From NCBI GenBank assembly GCA_016165875.1, contig JABBOT010000022.1:4366844-4430843 (forward strand): a DNA stretch of 64,000 nucleotides, in the 5' to 3' direction. Shown one piece after another: positions 63,063 to 64,000 of this stretch (position 1 is the stretch's first letter; the number at the start of each line of letters is the position of its first letter). The notes beneath the pieces were generated by a model. That model was not told the DNA's origin. It saw only the letters and a list, made by a program, of their open reading frames with translations, and did no database searches. The translations under genes and the position numbers were made by a program. This DNA is from Acanthopleura granulata (Eukaryota; Mollusca; Polyplacophora; Chitonida; Chitonidae).

Positions 63063-64000
63063 TTCTTTCAATTCGAGCACATGTGTTTCAGTCTCCAATC
63101 AGGCATTCACTCTTCCCCCATACATGCACGCCAGTTTTATGTGCACGCGTCTCAAACGTAAGTACGTATCTCTCCCTTACATTGTCAATTGCAAGTGTGT
63201 ATAAGCTAACTTTCACCTTAGCGCAGCAATACCAGCGCCATATACAGCTGTATTGGCTCTTACATCCATGTACCTCTACACACATTTCTCCTTTCTGCAT
63301 CACGGTACACGTCCATGCCCCTAATGAACGCGGCCAAGTGTAAATATATAGGCTAGCTGGATACGCACATACAGCTATCATTTCAACTCTTTCCACTCTT
63401 CCTATAATTACAAAGGCCTGCATGGCCCAAGTGAACTCCCGGTCAAATATCATATAACACATTAATTAAAACCTTTACCAAGGACCCGGTGCTATTTACT
63501 TCGCTAGTTTATCTAGTGCACTTACACGCATATCACCTATGCATGCTGGATCCTGCCAAAAACCTACTCTCCCTACCACGATGTTACAATGTATATATGT
63601 ATATATAGGCACCATAAAACAGCCAGGGTACAAAGCCATGCAGGCGTGTGGCCACTTTCAATGTATGGCATTCATGAAAACAGTCGATATTCTTCAGACG
63701 TAGATTCAAATAAAGTTTTGCCGACTCTTGTTCTCCCATCCCTCTCTCCGATTCCCCTTAAAAAATGCTAGAGGAGTGGACACGCACCCATATGCCATGT
63801 TACATGCATGCATATAAGTGTAGGACAACGTGTATGGCCTGTGCCTATATTATAAGTATACCCCATTTAGAATGACTGGAATGGGTGTTTGTCTGCAGTG
63901 TGTGTTTACACTCCACTTCATATGTCCCTCAGCTTATACGTGTACAGCAAAAAACCGAGAGAAAAGGGCAACTGAAAGTCTTCTCCTCACAACAGGCTGA
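63063..64000 (+). repeat. H4-H2B spacer, copy 2 (cut by window end)
   Basis: Collinear with 50422-51359 at a constant offset of 12641 bp with few differences. The next H2B should lie just outside the window. Confidence 0.9.

Overview
This is an animal genome window, most likely from a lophotrochozoan (mollusc or brachiopod). The genes are split by GT-AG introns, the histone mRNAs end in the metazoan stem-loop, and the sequence is peppered with one tRNA-derived SINE family of the kind common in molluscs. The species call is inference; nothing in the window names it.

Region 1 (974-24561, + strand) is a multi-exon receptor-type protein tyrosine phosphatase. I could splice 25 exons by hand in a consistent reading frame. 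They encode a fucolectin/F5-8C-like domain (2 exons), five EGF-like repeats (one per exon), a transmembrane helix, an intact D1 phosphatase domain (WPD loop, HCSAGVGRTG) and a degenerate D2 domain. The first exon and signal peptide are not visible. An 880-bp tandem duplication has copied one EGF exon together with a decayed EGF exon. A short satellite has grown out of the 3' end of a D1 exon. The D2 part contains one intron whose donor reads TT instead of GT.

Region 2 (24562-39470) is mostly non-coding. It holds the 3' UTR, SINE copies, and a decayed paralogue of the fucolectin and EGF exons (32587-35800) with frameshifts, stops and lost splice sites.

Region 3 (39474-45059, + strand) carries seven exons of a MATE-family (SLC47-like) multidrug/toxin extrusion transporter. 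One expected exon is not found, one exon has an in-frame TAG, and homology stops where the histone array begins, so it is probably a truncated pseudogene.

Region 4 (about 45778-64000) is a histone array with every gene on the + strand: H4 (50028), H2B (51589), H2A (53117), H2A (57895) and H4 (62669). Each gene ends in the GGCCCTTTTCAGGGCC stem-loop and a downstream purine element. No H3 or H1 is present. The long spacers are repeated three times. The array is structurally unstable. The first spacer has lost its H2A gene. A SINE with a 15-bp target duplication sits in one spacer while the other two keep the empty site. A 497-bp unclassified element with a 14-bp target duplication, a nested hairpin and a C-run has landed in the H4 leader. 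A 4.78-kb segment ending exactly at that element was then tandemly duplicated, so the second H2A has lost its own promoter and lies downstream of an orphan H4 promoter.
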